Shown here: piece by piece, positions 9,036 through 17,507 of the stretch | How the letters are laid out: every line of letters begins with the position of its first letter | How positions within the stretch are numbered: the stretch's first letter is position 1 | Assembly: GCF_016865365.1 (NCBI RefSeq) | Contig: NZ_AP024469.1 | Location: 2,572,501 to 2,636,500 of the forward strand | DNA length: 64,000 bases | Reading direction: 5' to 3' | Origin: Geobacter sp. SVR | GTDB lineage: Bacteria > Desulfobacterota > Desulfuromonadia > Geobacterales > Pseudopelobacteraceae | Program-made: the position numbers and the translations under genes | Notes under the pieces: model-generated | The model's database searches: none | What the model was told of the DNA's origin: nothing | What the model saw: only the letters and a program-made list of their open reading frames with translations

Positions 9036-9294
9036 ATGCGAAGAAAGAAATGCCACTACTGTGACAACCATATCGACGTGGAGAATTACTATGCTCCCCT
9101 TGCGGGTGTGGCAGGAAGAATACAGAAAAGACAATCAAGACGATGTAATCAGCCTGGATGATCTCGGAGCAGTGTTCAAGGCAGGCTACTTTCCTTGCAA
9201 TGTTCGATCGCCTGAAAATAGAGCGAAGAGAAGCGTGCACTGGCGTATGCGGAATGGAGGCACTACTATGCGATTGTTGAAATCTGATGCGTAA
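9036..9294 (+). pseudogene. Small zinc-finger-like gene, probably frameshifted
   Basis: A strong ribosome site (AAAGGGAGGA) precedes ATG 9036, which opens MRRKKCHYCDNHID and stops after 41 codons. The next frame, open from 9061 to 9294, continues with protein-like sequence (VWQEEYRKDNQDD, LGAVFKAGYFPC) and overlaps the next gene. The simplest reading is one gene with a +1 frameshift near 9095; two overlapping small genes are the alternative. Confidence 0.35.
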
Positions 9295-9436
9295 GGACAC
9301 TATAGATGATCTGGTAGCTCTGGCAGAAACGATTACCGACATAGGGTTGGAGTTTATTGCCGTACAGCAGACTACGTTGCCGCCTCAAAATCTATGGACA
9401 AAAAAAACCATGAGCCTTAGTACTCCGCAGGCTTGA
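9287..9436 (+). CDS. Possible 49-residue protein
   Basis: ATG 9287 overlaps the end of the preceding frame (ATGCGTAA), a sign of translational coupling. The product begins MRKDTIDDLVALAETITDIG, a plausible amphipathic helix. No family is recognised. Confidence 0.35.
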   Translation: MRKDTIDDLVALAETITDIGLEFIAVQQTTLPPQNLWTKKTMSLSTPQA

Positions 9437-9531
9437 CTACATAATTCACGAGGTACCCAGCTAGAACAAGAACGTAGCAGTTCCATTAAAAGCGGCTGCT
9501 ACGCTCTATTCTAGACGCAAGACGAATAGTT

Positions 9532-9708
9532 TTATGTCAAAGATAGCGCCTCCTTTTGATGTTTTATAGACTCCGAAATTCTGTCCAAGACTATATGTAT
9601 CTGGTCTACTGTTGCCTGCTCCCAGTCCAAATACACGTCTCCCAGTAAAACATATGCACCTGCATACATCTCCATTGTTTCCCCTCTGCAGTTCATTGCG
9701 ACGTACAT
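9532..9708 (-). CDS. Hypothetical small protein
   Basis: 58 residues from ATG 9708, chosen because AAAAGGAGA lies six bases upstream (the frame extends to 9726). The sequence (MYVAMNCRGETMEMYAGAYV...) ends in a charged helix. No family recognised. An AT-rich tract at 9805-9835 lies upstream. Confidence 0.45.
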   Translation of the reverse strand: MYVAMNCRGETMEMYAGAYVLLGDVYLDWEQATVDQIHIVLDRISESIKHQKEALSLT

Positions 9709-9957
9709 TTTGCTTCTCCTTTTCACAGTTTTTGAGGATCGTTTACTAGAAGAATTGGTACGACCATAGTAGTCTCAATAAATCACACTGAATTTGACTT
9801 GTAAACATAATTTTCTATTTTTTTTTAAATAATGAATACCAACTTATGTGTAAAAAACCAATGAGGATTCTGGAGGCAATCCAGGTGAAATTTTACTCTT
9901 GACAACTCATTTACGAAGAAATACTATTTATATACAAATAATTATGGAGACACAAAT

Positions 9958-10146
9958 ATGTATTTATTGATCGAAGTTCCAGCCGCGGGTATGGATTGTC
10001 TGGACTGCTTGTTCGAATCGACTACGGTAGAGGAAGGTATCGCGATAGGCTGGTGTGAAGCATTTCAGCAGATGACTGAGCTTGGTAAACGGTGTGAGAG
10101 GTGCCTTGCTAGCGAGGTAGAGGAAGTATCAACTGAAGCCCTCTAA
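9958..10146 (+). CDS. Small acidic Cys-pair protein
   Basis: 62 residues with two CxxC pairs (CLDC at about 14-17 and CERC at about 46-49), the layout of a zinc-binding protein. It starts at ATG 9958 with GGAG about nine bases upstream, immediately after an AT-rich palindrome (9925-9950) that probably contains its promoter. Confidence 0.5.
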   Translation: MYLLIEVPAAGMDCLDCLFESTTVEEGIAIGWCEAFQQMTELGKRCERCLASEVEEVSTEAL

Positions 10147-10284
10147 AAAATGACAAACGCGCCCCGCACTCTCGACAAAAACGGTTTAAATTTTCCAACG
10201 AACATGGTTCTAGGGTAGCATATTTTTAAGTACTTGCCAATAATTATTTATATGTAAATAAAAATAATTTCAAAGGAGCTGCAC

Positions 10285-10464
10285 ATGGCTGTAGAAGCAG
10301 AGTTTTTCACCGTTCAGGAAATCATTGTGAAGTACAAACTGTCGGAGAGTACCATCTACCGAAAAGAGAAGGCCGGTACATTTCCCAAGAAGGTGAAGCT
10401 GAGTGAGCGCCGGGTAGGTTTTCGAGCGCATGAGGTGCTTGCTTGGGCGGCGGCTTTGAATTGA
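10285..10464 (+). CDS. AlpA-family DNA-binding protein / excisionase-like
   Basis: 59 residues, starting at ATG 10285 with AAAGGAG nine bases upstream. The sequence has the AlpA/Xis helix-turn-helix signature: FFTVQEIIVKYKLSESTIYRK, then GTFPKKVKLSERRVGF and EVLAW. AlpA-like proteins act as excisionase or integrase activators in P4-type elements, and a P4-type integrase is encoded just beyond the insertion sequence downstream. It should therefore be the recombination directionality factor of this element. An AT-rich palindrome (10238-10268) precedes it. Confidence 0.8.
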   Translation: MAVEAEFFTVQEIIVKYKLSESTIYRKEKAGTFPKKVKLSERRVGFRAHEVLAWAAALN

Positions 10465-10485
10465 TTCGAAGGCCAAACGAGAAAC

Positions 10486-10516
10486 GGCCAGGGAGAATTC
10501 CCCTGGCCCTCTTTTG
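10486..10516 (+). terminator. Intrinsic terminator after the AlpA-like gene
   Basis: GGCCAGGG...CCCTGGCC followed by CTCTTTT, 22 bases after the AlpA stop codon. Confidence 0.65.
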
Positions 10517-10607
10517 GGTTATGGTCTATTCCTGCACCGTCAGTGGTCTGAGCTATCTTCACATTTGAGGACACACCTTATATCCTAACGGACCAGGAGG
10601 GTGTGTC

Positions 10608-10907
10608 ATGAGAATGAACCGAAAATACGATGCCGAGTTTAAAGCTGAAGCGGTGAAGCTGGTTTTGGAAGACAACCGCACCATTCGCGAAGTTGAAAGC
10701 AGTCTCGGGATCACGCATGGAGTCTTAAAAGGATGGATCCGGAAACACCGTGACCAGCAGGATCCGGCTATAGCCAGTCAAATATCTGCCGAAGCAGAGC
10801 TTAAGCAACTCCGCAAAGAGAACGAGCAACTCCGTCGGGAGCGTGAAATCCTAAAAAAAGCTGTGGCCATCTTCTCAACGGATCCGCATCGTTATTCGGG
10901 TTCATAA
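10608..10907 (+). CDS. IS3-family transposase OrfA
   Basis: 99 residues: an N-terminal helix-turn-helix (RKYDAEFKAEAVKLV ... LGITHGVLKGWIRKH) that recognises the terminal repeats, then a leucine-zipper-like coiled coil (LKQLRKENEQLRREREILKKA). A run of seven A followed by G near 10853-10860 is a likely slippery site for -1 frameshifting to make the OrfAB transposase. Confidence 0.92.
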   Translation: MRMNRKYDAEFKAEAVKLVLEDNRTIREVESSLGITHGVLKGWIRKHRDQQDPAIASQISAEAELKQLRKENEQLRREREILKKAVAIFSTDPHRYSGS

Positions 10908-10930
10908 CCGAGCACCGCTCCGAATTCGGA

Positions 10931-11758
10931 GTGAAGGAGATGTGCCGAGTTCTGGGAGTGACTCGGAGTTGGTACTACGCCCATGCGGCCGGCCGAGTAA
11001 CGAATCGGCAGCGCGAAGACCAGGCGTTGTTGCCAACGATCAAATCAGCCTTCGAAGAGAGCGACAAAACATATGGCGCGAAACGGATTACCCATAACCT
11101 ACGGCAGTTAGGGCGGCGCGTCGGTAAAAACCGCATCTGGCGCCTGATGCGAGAAAACGGCCTTAAAGTCAAGACGACGCGGAAGTTCAAGGTTACAACG
11201 AATTCAGATCACAAGCGTCCTGTAGCGGACAATCTGGTGAAGCGTCAATTCTCCGCTGACGCTCCCAATCGGCTCTGGACCGGCGACATAACGTACATTG
11301 AAACGGTCCAGGGCTGGCTGTACTTGGCAGTGGTCCTCGATGTATTCTCCCGCCGGATCGTGGGCTGGAGCATGAACAAACGCATGACGGATGATCTTGT
11401 TATAGCTGCCCTTACCAATGCGATAGTCAGGCGTCGGCCGTCACCAGGATTCATCTTTCACACGGATCGTGGTTCGCAATATTGCAGCAAACGGTTTCGT
11501 GCCGTGGTCGGGAAAGCAGCTGGCATCCAAAGCATGAGCGGAACCGGATGCTGCTATGACAATGCAATTACGGAGACCTTTTTCTCCACATTGAAGAGAG
11601 AACTGATTTACCACTGCTCCTTCACGACCCGGCAAGAAGCACAGAGCCGGATATTTCGTTACATCGAAGGTTTCTACAACCGCAAGAGGATTCACTCTGC
11701 GATTGGCTATCTCACTCCTGAACAGTTTGAGCAGCAGGAGCTAAAGATGGCAGCATAG
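10931..11758 (+). CDS. IS3-family transposase OrfB (DDE integrase domain)
   Basis: 275 residues. It has the HTH_21 region near the N-terminus and an rve/DDE core: the first Asp in TGDITYI, the second in HTDRGSQYCS and the Glu in NAITETFFSTLKRE. It is probably made mainly as an OrfAB fusion by frameshifting. The protein is identical to that of copy 2, so both copies may be active. Confidence 0.93.
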   Translation: MKEMCRVLGVTRSWYYAHAAGRVTNRQREDQALLPTIKSAFEESDKTYGAKRITHNLRQLGRRVGKNRIWRLMRENGLKVKTTRKFKVTTNSDHKRPVADNLVKRQFSADAPNRLWTGDITYIETVQGWLYLAVVLDVFSRRIVGWSMNKRMTDDLVIAALTNAIVRRRPSPGFIFHTDRGSQYCSKRFRAVVGKAAGIQSMSGTGCCYDNAITETFFSTLKRELIYHCSFTTRQEAQSRIFRYIEGFYNRKRIHSAIGYLTPEQFEQQELKMAA

Positions 11759-13112
11759 AATTTTGAGTGTGTCCTCTATTGCGAAGACAGGTCAGTCTGA
11801 CCGGTAGATCCCCCAACAGCTCCTTCAGTTTTTCCTCCCATTTCAGCAGCGCCTGCTTCTTCTCCTCCGCATATCCATATAGGTTATATGTCCCTTCCAC
11901 GACCGGCAGGGCGTGGTTTAGGACCATATCTACATGGCGCTCACTGATGCCGAGCGAGTTCATCATGGTGGAGGCGGTCCTGCGGAGATCGTGGGGTGTC
12001 CACCTGGGCATTCCGTAGTACTCCTCCTTTACAATCCCCTTATCTTTGTGTGCCACCTCTTTACGGACCAGTTTGTTCATGGCTGACTCCTTGATCGGAA
12101 TCGCCTTCTTGATAGCCCCCTTCCGCACATTACCGGATCTGGCAGTCGGGAAGGCCACGCCGCTGAGCCAGGATTTCGGATCTCCCATGATCACCTTGGC
12201 CAGCGGCGTCAGGTAGACCAAATGAGGTCGTGGCTGGCGCTTCATCCCTTTCTTCTTCTCCGTCTTGATCTTTTCCGGTGGGATGATCCACCAATCCCCA
12301 TCGATGTCTATCGCCTCGATGGTGGCAACCTCCCCAGGCCGCTGGGCGGTAACGAGGGTCAGGAGCAGGGCCTTCCTTACGGCATCACTCCCAGGACCAT
12401 AACATATTCGTTTCCAGGCTGCCGGTATTTCGGTTTGAGAGAGGTATCTGTCCCTGGACACCTGGACCACTTCGGGAACGTAGCTGGCGAATCCGCCAAG
12501 AAAAGGGTTGAAATCTACCCATTCATGGATCAGGGCGTAGCCGAACATCCTTCTGGCGGCTTTGATAAGGTTTCTGGATGCGCCAGGGGACTCTTTCGCC
12601 ACCGCAGCGATAAGCTTGTGGGCATGCCTCGGCTTGAAATCCTTAGGGTCCATGTGTCCGTGGGTGGGAACGAGGTGCTTGTTGAGAGCGCTCTTGTTAG
12701 TGCCGTACCATTCGGCAGAGTGGTACCGTTTGGACCACTTCTCCAGAAATGTATAGGCCAGCTCTGCTATGGTCGCAGGGACTCCATCCTCACTAATGAC
12801 TGCCGTGGATTCTGGAGCTGCGACTGCAGGGAAGGTAGTAGGGACAGCCTTTGCTATCTCTGCCGGATCTTCTCCGGCTTGCACCCGCTTATATAGTTCC
12901 CCGTATTCAACCCTAGCCTGTGCCAGAGTAATTGTGCCATAAATACCAAGATTGATCCGACGCTCTCGTTTATTGATGGTATAACGATAGGTAAAGGATA
13001 TGCTCCCTGTTGTATAGACGGTGACTATAAATCCGCCCCGCCCTTCGCTGACGATATATTTCTTGTTTCTGGGTTTAAGGCTCTTTAAAAATCTGTCTGT
13101 GAAATTTGGCAT
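11712..13112 (-). CDS. P4-type tyrosine integrase, C-terminal tail replaced by IS sequence
   Basis: About 466 residues. The N-terminal 100 residues are the DUF4102-type arm-binding domain (FTDRFLKSLKPRNKKY ... GTITLAQARVEY), followed by a core-binding SAM-like domain and the catalytic domain with Arg (TAQRPGEVA), HxxR (HDLRR), a second His (LNHA) and Tyr (TYNLYGY). The last native residues before the insertion point are ELLGDLPVRL; the remaining ~25 residues and the stop codon come from the insertion sequence. All catalytic residues are intact, so it may still work. ATG 13112 is chosen because AAGGAAGG lies nearby. The tRNA fragment beside its start is the expected attachment site. Confidence 0.9.
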   Translation of the reverse strand: MPNFTDRFLKSLKPRNKKYIVSEGRGGFIVTVYTTGSISFTYRYTINKRERRINLGIYGTITLAQARVEYGELYKRVQAGEDPAEIAKAVPTTFPAVAAPESTAVISEDGVPATIAELAYTFLEKWSKRYHSAEWYGTNKSALNKHLVPTHGHMDPKDFKPRHAHKLIAAVAKESPGASRNLIKAARRMFGYALIHEWVDFNPFLGGFASYVPEVVQVSRDRYLSQTEIPAAWKRICYGPGSDAVRKALLLTLVTAQRPGEVATIEAIDIDGDWWIIPPEKIKTEKKKGMKRQPRPHLVYLTPLAKVIMGDPKSWLSGVAFPTARSGNVRKGAIKKAIPIKESAMNKLVRKEVAHKDKGIVKEEYYGMPRWTPHDLRRTASTMMNSLGISERHVDMVLNHALPVVEGTYNLYGYAEEKKQALLKWEEKLKELLGDLPVRLTCLRNRGHTQNSMLPSLAPAAQTVQE

Positions 13113-13333
13113 AGGCAACCTTCCTTTCTGAAACGCATTTACGTCTTCACACTATATCGTGGCACTCACCTCGCCCCCTTTGAGTACCGACTGAGTACCG
13201 AAAATTGTGCTGGCAATGTATGACGACTCGTGATTACTTATAGTGCCATACAATAGTTTAAATAATTGAATTTGTAAATATTTTTCTTCAAAAGGTGAAG
13301 GCTATTGGGTACCTATGACAACCTATAAAAAGA

Positions 13334-13384
13334 CTGCAGTCTCATCTTCCCAAGCTGAAGGTCGCGGGTTCGAATCCCGTTTCA
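13334..13384 (+). other. tRNA-Gly(CCC)-like 3' fragment, probable attachment site
   Basis: The sequence reads as the 3' half of a tRNA: an anticodon loop TTCCCAA, then a complete T arm (CGGGTTCGAATCCCG) and the start of the 3' acceptor strand. No 5' half is present upstream. Its place 220 bases from the integrase start makes it the likely att core left by integration into a tRNA-Gly gene. The intact gene would be at the other end of the element, outside the window. Confidence 0.65.
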
Positions 13385-13433
13385 AAGAAATCAAGGGGCT
13401 AGCTCGAAAGACCTGGCCCCTTGATTTCTTTTT
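13384..13433. terminator. Strong intrinsic terminator beside the attachment site
   Basis: A near-perfect hairpin, AAATCAAGGGGC ... GCCCCTTGATTTCTTTTT, directly follows the tRNA fragment. It has a U-run in the plus direction and an A-run that would also serve the minus strand. Confidence 0.7.
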
Positions 13434-14610
13434 GTGGTTCCCGCCCCAAATAAACACTCGTGCCGTGACTCCTGCTACCGGTGAGATTTCAGAAAGGGGA
13501 AACGAGAGTAGAGCGCATCAAACCCGACTCTGCGCAGAGATCAATGCGGCTTGGTTTAGACACGCACAATCCGAAGTGGGCATGTCAAACTCAAGGAGTT
13601 CTAGCAGCCTGCCATCTCCTTCATGCCAGAGGGGCAGAGAAGTTTACTGGCATATGACATTGGGAGAAATGCCGGGCCTTGGAGATGGCAAGGCAAAGGT
13701 GATACCCAATAAATTGCAGATGGAAAACGACAGTTTGGCAGTTCGCCGTGGGGGAGATGCAAGAAGATACGGTCAATTGGCGGGCTTCTTATCTTGGGCA
13801 GTTTGTTTTAGTGTTAAGGTCTTGGCAGGTTTTTTTCCAATTATTGTCCCAATGAACAAAGAGTCCCAGATCGAGGGAGTCCAGACCGCAAAGAAAAAAC
13901 TGGAAATGTTCAGCAGGTGGGTTTTGCGCATGGTGTGTCACAGGTGGCGCCATGCAGAAAGAGGGCTCCGCCACCCCGCTAGGGAGGCCCTCAATTGACA
14001 GAGGCTTCACCTTTAATGGCAGTACGAATATGTTGAATTCTGGCTTTATCGAGTTGGGTAATAGATCACTTTTAGAGATTATCAATCATAATTTTGACGA
14101 ACATGTAGCAAACTTCTTCGTTAAGTGGAAAGATGAGTGACCGAGTCTTAATTGTCATTTTAGGGGTAATCTTAGTTAAAGGCAATGTCCAACTTACATT
14201 GGAAGGCGGACCTTGAAAGTAAAATGTGTTCCAGATAGCTCATATTTACTTTTGGGCATCCAACGCGCGACGGCACACAGTCTTCGCTTCGCTCAGCCGG
14301 TGCGCCTTGTGACGTTGTAATGAAGTTTGCTCTATCCAGCGCCTCGTTTTATCCGCATCGGGGAGCTAGTAATCACTCGAAAAGGCGTTCCTGTTTCTAT
14401 GAAGCCTGAATTTATCATACCCGAAAAGATTGGTAATTGTTCTAAATTATTGTTGTGCTTGATTTTGTTATTGCAACACATGATTTTTATTGTTTTTTCA
14501 AATCAGTTTCCGTTCCAAAAAATCAAGCGTTTACAAGTGTTTTTTTGAGTGTGACGGATTCTATGCCTCACTTCGTTCCATATTTGTTCTTAAGTATAGG
14601 AGAGCACCAG
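13434..14610. other. Stretch without supported gene, right of the mobile element
   Basis: Open frames here have poor composition and no ribosome sites. A structured sequence at about 14258-14322 (ends CCAACG ... CGTTG with a stem in between) faintly resembles an integron attC site but has no integrase or cassette beside it. Nothing else was identified. Confidence 0.5.
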
Positions 14611-15948
14611 CTATCTTCCGGGAATAATCGCTCCGATCAAATCCTCCACCAACCTCAGTCCTCCCCGATATCCGGTATAGCCGCGATCCAGAACGGCCCG
14701 GTTTGAAACCGGGAAGCTGACTGAGAGCTGCGGCGCACCCAATTCCGCTGCCAGCTCGCGTTCCAGTGAGGTTCCAACGACAAAAGCAGGAGCAAAGACG
14801 TTCCGATAGCTGCCAACAGGCCACTGTTCACGCAGATGGGAAATGACCCGGCTACCGTCGGTCTCGAAAACCAGCTGCACGGGATACTGCGATCGCAGCT
14901 GCGCTATCTGTGCATGCAGATGCTGTCCCTCTTCTTCAGTCCTGAAGGGGTCGGTGCACACCGTCAACTCCGGCAGCCAGCCAAGGTCGTCGGCCAGGAA
15001 CCTGGTCAGGGAGCCGGCGTAGTTGGCATCTCCGACCACCACGGCATAGCGCTGCAGGTCCAGATCGTTGAAACAGTCGGTCAGCGGCTCCAGGTAGCGG
15101 TAGTAGCGCCGGTGCTCCGTGTCGATCACCGCAGAAACTCTCCTGGCACTGACCCTGGCTGCAGCGCCGACGGCACGCAGGAACGGTTCCGTGGCGCCGG
15201 CACCGACCGGCAGCGGTAGACTCAGATACGGCGTAGCGTGCAACTCCTCGAACAGCCGGGCAGCGCCGAGACCATAGGCCTGGGATATGACGATATTCAG
15301 CGAGGCGGACCCTGCCTGACGGATGGTATCGATCGAGTCTTCAGCCAGGAAAAACGAATTGACCTCCAGCCCGAGCGCTTCCAGCAGACGACGCACCTCC
15401 TCGAGGTTGCCGCGCCAGAACGGGTCATAGTACGGGACCACCCCCCAGAGATTGACCCGTTTTCTCCGCTTGGCTACCCCTCGCTCCAGAAAATCCCGAA
15501 ACAGAGCCTGCAGCACCAGGTCATAGCCGTCATAGGAGGTTCCCCGGAATCCGCCGGTCTCTGCGCCGATGATCGGCACCCCCTGAGCGCGAAAATCCCC
15601 CACCACCGCCTGGATGTCGTCGCCGATTACCTCGGTTACGCAACTGGTCAACACAGCATAGATGCTCCCCTCGATGACCTTGAGCGTGTTCTCGATCTGC
15701 TCCCGGAGGCGGCTGTCGCCGCCAAAGACCACGTCGCGCTCACCGATACTCGAGCTCGGTATGGCCAGGGTCCCGCAGTAACCACCCACCTGCAGCGCCG
15801 AGCCACCGTTCTGGGTCCAGGCAAAGTTGCCGGCACAGCCCGACGGGGAATGCAGGATCGGGATGCCGCCCGGCAGGGCGGTAACGGTAGCGGCAGCCCC
15901 CCCCTGGGCACAGGTATAGCGGGGGCGTTCGATGAAATGCTCACTCAT
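14611..15948 (-). CDS. Nitrogenase-like beta subunit (NifK-like)
   Basis: 445 residues from ATG 15948 (GGAGGT seven bases upstream). It belongs to the NifK/oxidoreductase component 1 family: cysteines at 13 (YTCAQGG), 38 (SPSGCAGN) and 103 (LTSCVTEVIGDD) correspond to the three P-cluster ligands of NifK. It is shorter than NifK (about 520), lacking the long N-terminal extension. The ATG overlaps the stop of the NifD-like gene as ATGA, so the two subunits are made together as an alpha2-beta2 enzyme. It would carry electrons via a P-cluster to the alpha-subunit cofactor. The methylthio-alkane reductase type is the best fit given the sulfur genes around it; true nitrogenase is unlikely. Confidence 0.85.
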   Translation of the reverse strand: MSEHFIERPRYTCAQGGAAATVTALPGGIPILHSPSGCAGNFAWTQNGGSALQVGGYCGTLAIPSSSIGERDVVFGGDSRLREQIENTLKVIEGSIYAVLTSCVTEVIGDDIQAVVGDFRAQGVPIIGAETGGFRGTSYDGYDLVLQALFRDFLERGVAKRRKRVNLWGVVPYYDPFWRGNLEEVRRLLEALGLEVNSFFLAEDSIDTIRQAGSASLNIVISQAYGLGAARLFEELHATPYLSLPLPVGAGATEPFLRAVGAAARVSARRVSAVIDTEHRRYYRYLEPLTDCFNDLDLQRYAVVVGDANYAGSLTRFLADDLGWLPELTVCTDPFRTEEEGQHLHAQIAQLRSQYPVQLVFETDGSRVISHLREQWPVGSYRNVFAPAFVVGTSLERELAAELGAPQLSVSFPVSNRAVLDRGYTGYRGGLRLVEDLIGAIIPGR

Positions 15949-17462
15949 GCTTCGGTACCTCCGGAGGCGATGTAGGCAAAGGGATTGGCACCGTACCACT
16001 CGCTGCGATACGGGAGCCGGACGTTTTCAGCCAGGTTCCGGTTGTAGATCGGGTTCTTAAGCTGGCGATACAGCCGGCGAGCCAGCTCGTAGACGCCTTT
16101 GTAGCCGATATAGGCCAGACCGGTGTTGTAGATGACATGGGTGGGTATGCCGAGCTTGGCGGCAGTGCCGTTGCCGTTGGCATGCCCCAGGAACAGGTCC
16201 GGCTTGAGACGCCTGAGCAGGTTGGCCTCCTCGAAGGGCTGCACATTGGCGATATCGACCACGTAATCTTCTTCGGTCGATTGCGCCAACTTCCGATATT
16301 CCACATCGGCGAACTCGTCGTGGTGGAACGAACGGATGCCGACCACCCGGAAGCCGAGCTCCTCCAGCAGCCGGGCGGTCGCCAGTGCGCGGAACTCGCC
16401 GGCACTGATAAAGACCGTTTTTCCCTCAAACAGCGGCCTGAATTCCCTCAGGGCATCCCGAAGCTCCCGCTCTTCCCGGGCGATAATGCCATCCGCCGCC
16501 GTCTCGAAACCGAAGCGGGCCGCCACGTCCCTGAGCCACAGGCCGGTGTTTTCGATGCCGATAGGCATGTGCTGGATCAACGCCGGCACGCCGAAGCGCT
16601 CCTCCAGGTAGGACAGGAAATAGTCGTCGTGCGTCGGGCAGGTGCTGATCGAAAGCGCCGCCTGGGTGGCCTTGACCATGCTCTCGGGATGGCTGAAAAC
16701 CGGAAAGACATTCACATCCAGACCCAGTTCCTTCAGGAGCCGCTCCAGTTCCAGTTCGTCGACCCTCCCCATGGAGGAAACATTCATCAGGTTGACGGTA
16801 CGCGGCAGTCGTTCCAGCCCCTTGAAGGGGGCCAGACCGTTGTCGCCGGCCTCCTGCTCCCCGGGCCGCAGCAGGGTCCGACCGATGCCGTGATAAACGG
16901 CATCATAGGCAGTGGCCCAGATTTTGGTCTTGAAGCCCTCACAATGCACCGGCAGCAGCCGGGCATTGACTTCCGGCTGAAGCCGCTGGATCACCCCGTC
17001 GATGTCATCACCGATGATGCCCGGCACACAACCGGAGACCACGGTGATCGAATAGGGCTTGTAGCGCTGATCCGCTTCGATGATGGCCTGCTCCAGCTTT
17101 TCCTCACCCCCGGTAATGACATCGGTCTCGTTCATGGCGGTGCTCAGCCAGCGGGCATCGGTGGCCTTACCCTGCCGAACGGTGCTGCCGAAACGTACAT
17201 TGGCATTCTGTGAGTGGCTGCAGCTCCCGCAGCCGACGGCGCTGTGCAGCAGCACCACGTTATCCGGCAGGGAGTTGAGCATGGCCAAAGCCGGCAGGAG
17301 CAGACAGATCGAACCCTGGGTAAAGCTGCGCTCGCCGTCGTTCTGCAGGCACGATTTCTTGCCGCTCCTGCCAGCCAGCTCGCAGATGCTTCCGCCGTGG
17401 GCGATGCAGGCCTTGAGCCGGTCCTCGCGCTTGGGGGGTGTCTTCAGATCGATGTGACTCAT
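15945..17462 (-). CDS. Nitrogenase-like alpha subunit (NifD-like), probable C-S bond reductase
   Basis: 505 residues from ATG 17462 (AAAGGAGA four bases upstream). P-cluster cysteines are seen at 53 (GSIC), 78 (SAVGC) and 145 (VSGCVPGIIGDD). Cys275 (STCP) and His442 (PTHVIYNTG, aligned with the MHSWDYSG block of NifD) stand where NifD binds FeMo-co, so an active-site cofactor of the NifB type is probable, unlike CfbD or Bch proteins, which lack both ligands. Transporter, cysteine and sulfur-carrier genes around it point to organosulfur reduction as in methylthio-alkane reductase. No nifB, nifE or nifN lies in the window, so the cofactor must be made elsewhere. Confidence 0.85.
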   Translation of the reverse strand: MSHIDLKTPPKREDRLKACIAHGGSICELAGRSGKKSCLQNDGERSFTQGSICLLLPALAMLNSLPDNVVLLHSAVGCGSCSHSQNANVRFGSTVRQGKATDARWLSTAMNETDVITGGEEKLEQAIIEADQRYKPYSITVVSGCVPGIIGDDIDGVIQRLQPEVNARLLPVHCEGFKTKIWATAYDAVYHGIGRTLLRPGEQEAGDNGLAPFKGLERLPRTVNLMNVSSMGRVDELELERLLKELGLDVNVFPVFSHPESMVKATQAALSISTCPTHDDYFLSYLEERFGVPALIQHMPIGIENTGLWLRDVAARFGFETAADGIIAREERELRDALREFRPLFEGKTVFISAGEFRALATARLLEELGFRVVGIRSFHHDEFADVEYRKLAQSTEEDYVVDIANVQPFEEANLLRRLKPDLFLGHANGNGTAAKLGIPTHVIYNTGLAYIGYKGVYELARRLYRQLKNPIYNRNLAENVRLPYRSEWYGANPFAYIASGGTEA

Positions 17463-17507
17463 GGTTCTCCTTTCGACAGACATCGGAAACAAAAAGGTAA
17501 CAATGGT

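Larger units (their letters stand above)
10549..11794 (+). mobile_element. IS3-family insertion sequence, copy 1
   Basis: 1,246 bp. The ends are imperfect inverted repeats: TGAGCTATCTTCACATTTGA at the left and the complement of TGACCTGTCTTCGCAATAGA at the right, both continuing into GGACACAC. It is flanked by a 3-bp duplication (GTC at 10546-10548 and 11795-11797). It carries orfA and orfB as in the IS3 family. A second copy of the same length and with identical proteins lies at 45983-47228, so transposition is recent. This copy cuts the 3' end of the integrase gene. Confidence 0.95.

Noticed and set aside
13315-13998. 227-codon open frame on the plus strand after the integrase
   Set aside because: It starts inside the tRNA fragment and terminator, has low-quality composition and no ribosome site, and matches no family.
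14258-14322. Sequence resembling an integron attC site
   Set aside because: Only the outer CCAACG/CGTTG ends and a stem agree; no cassette array or integron integrase is nearby.
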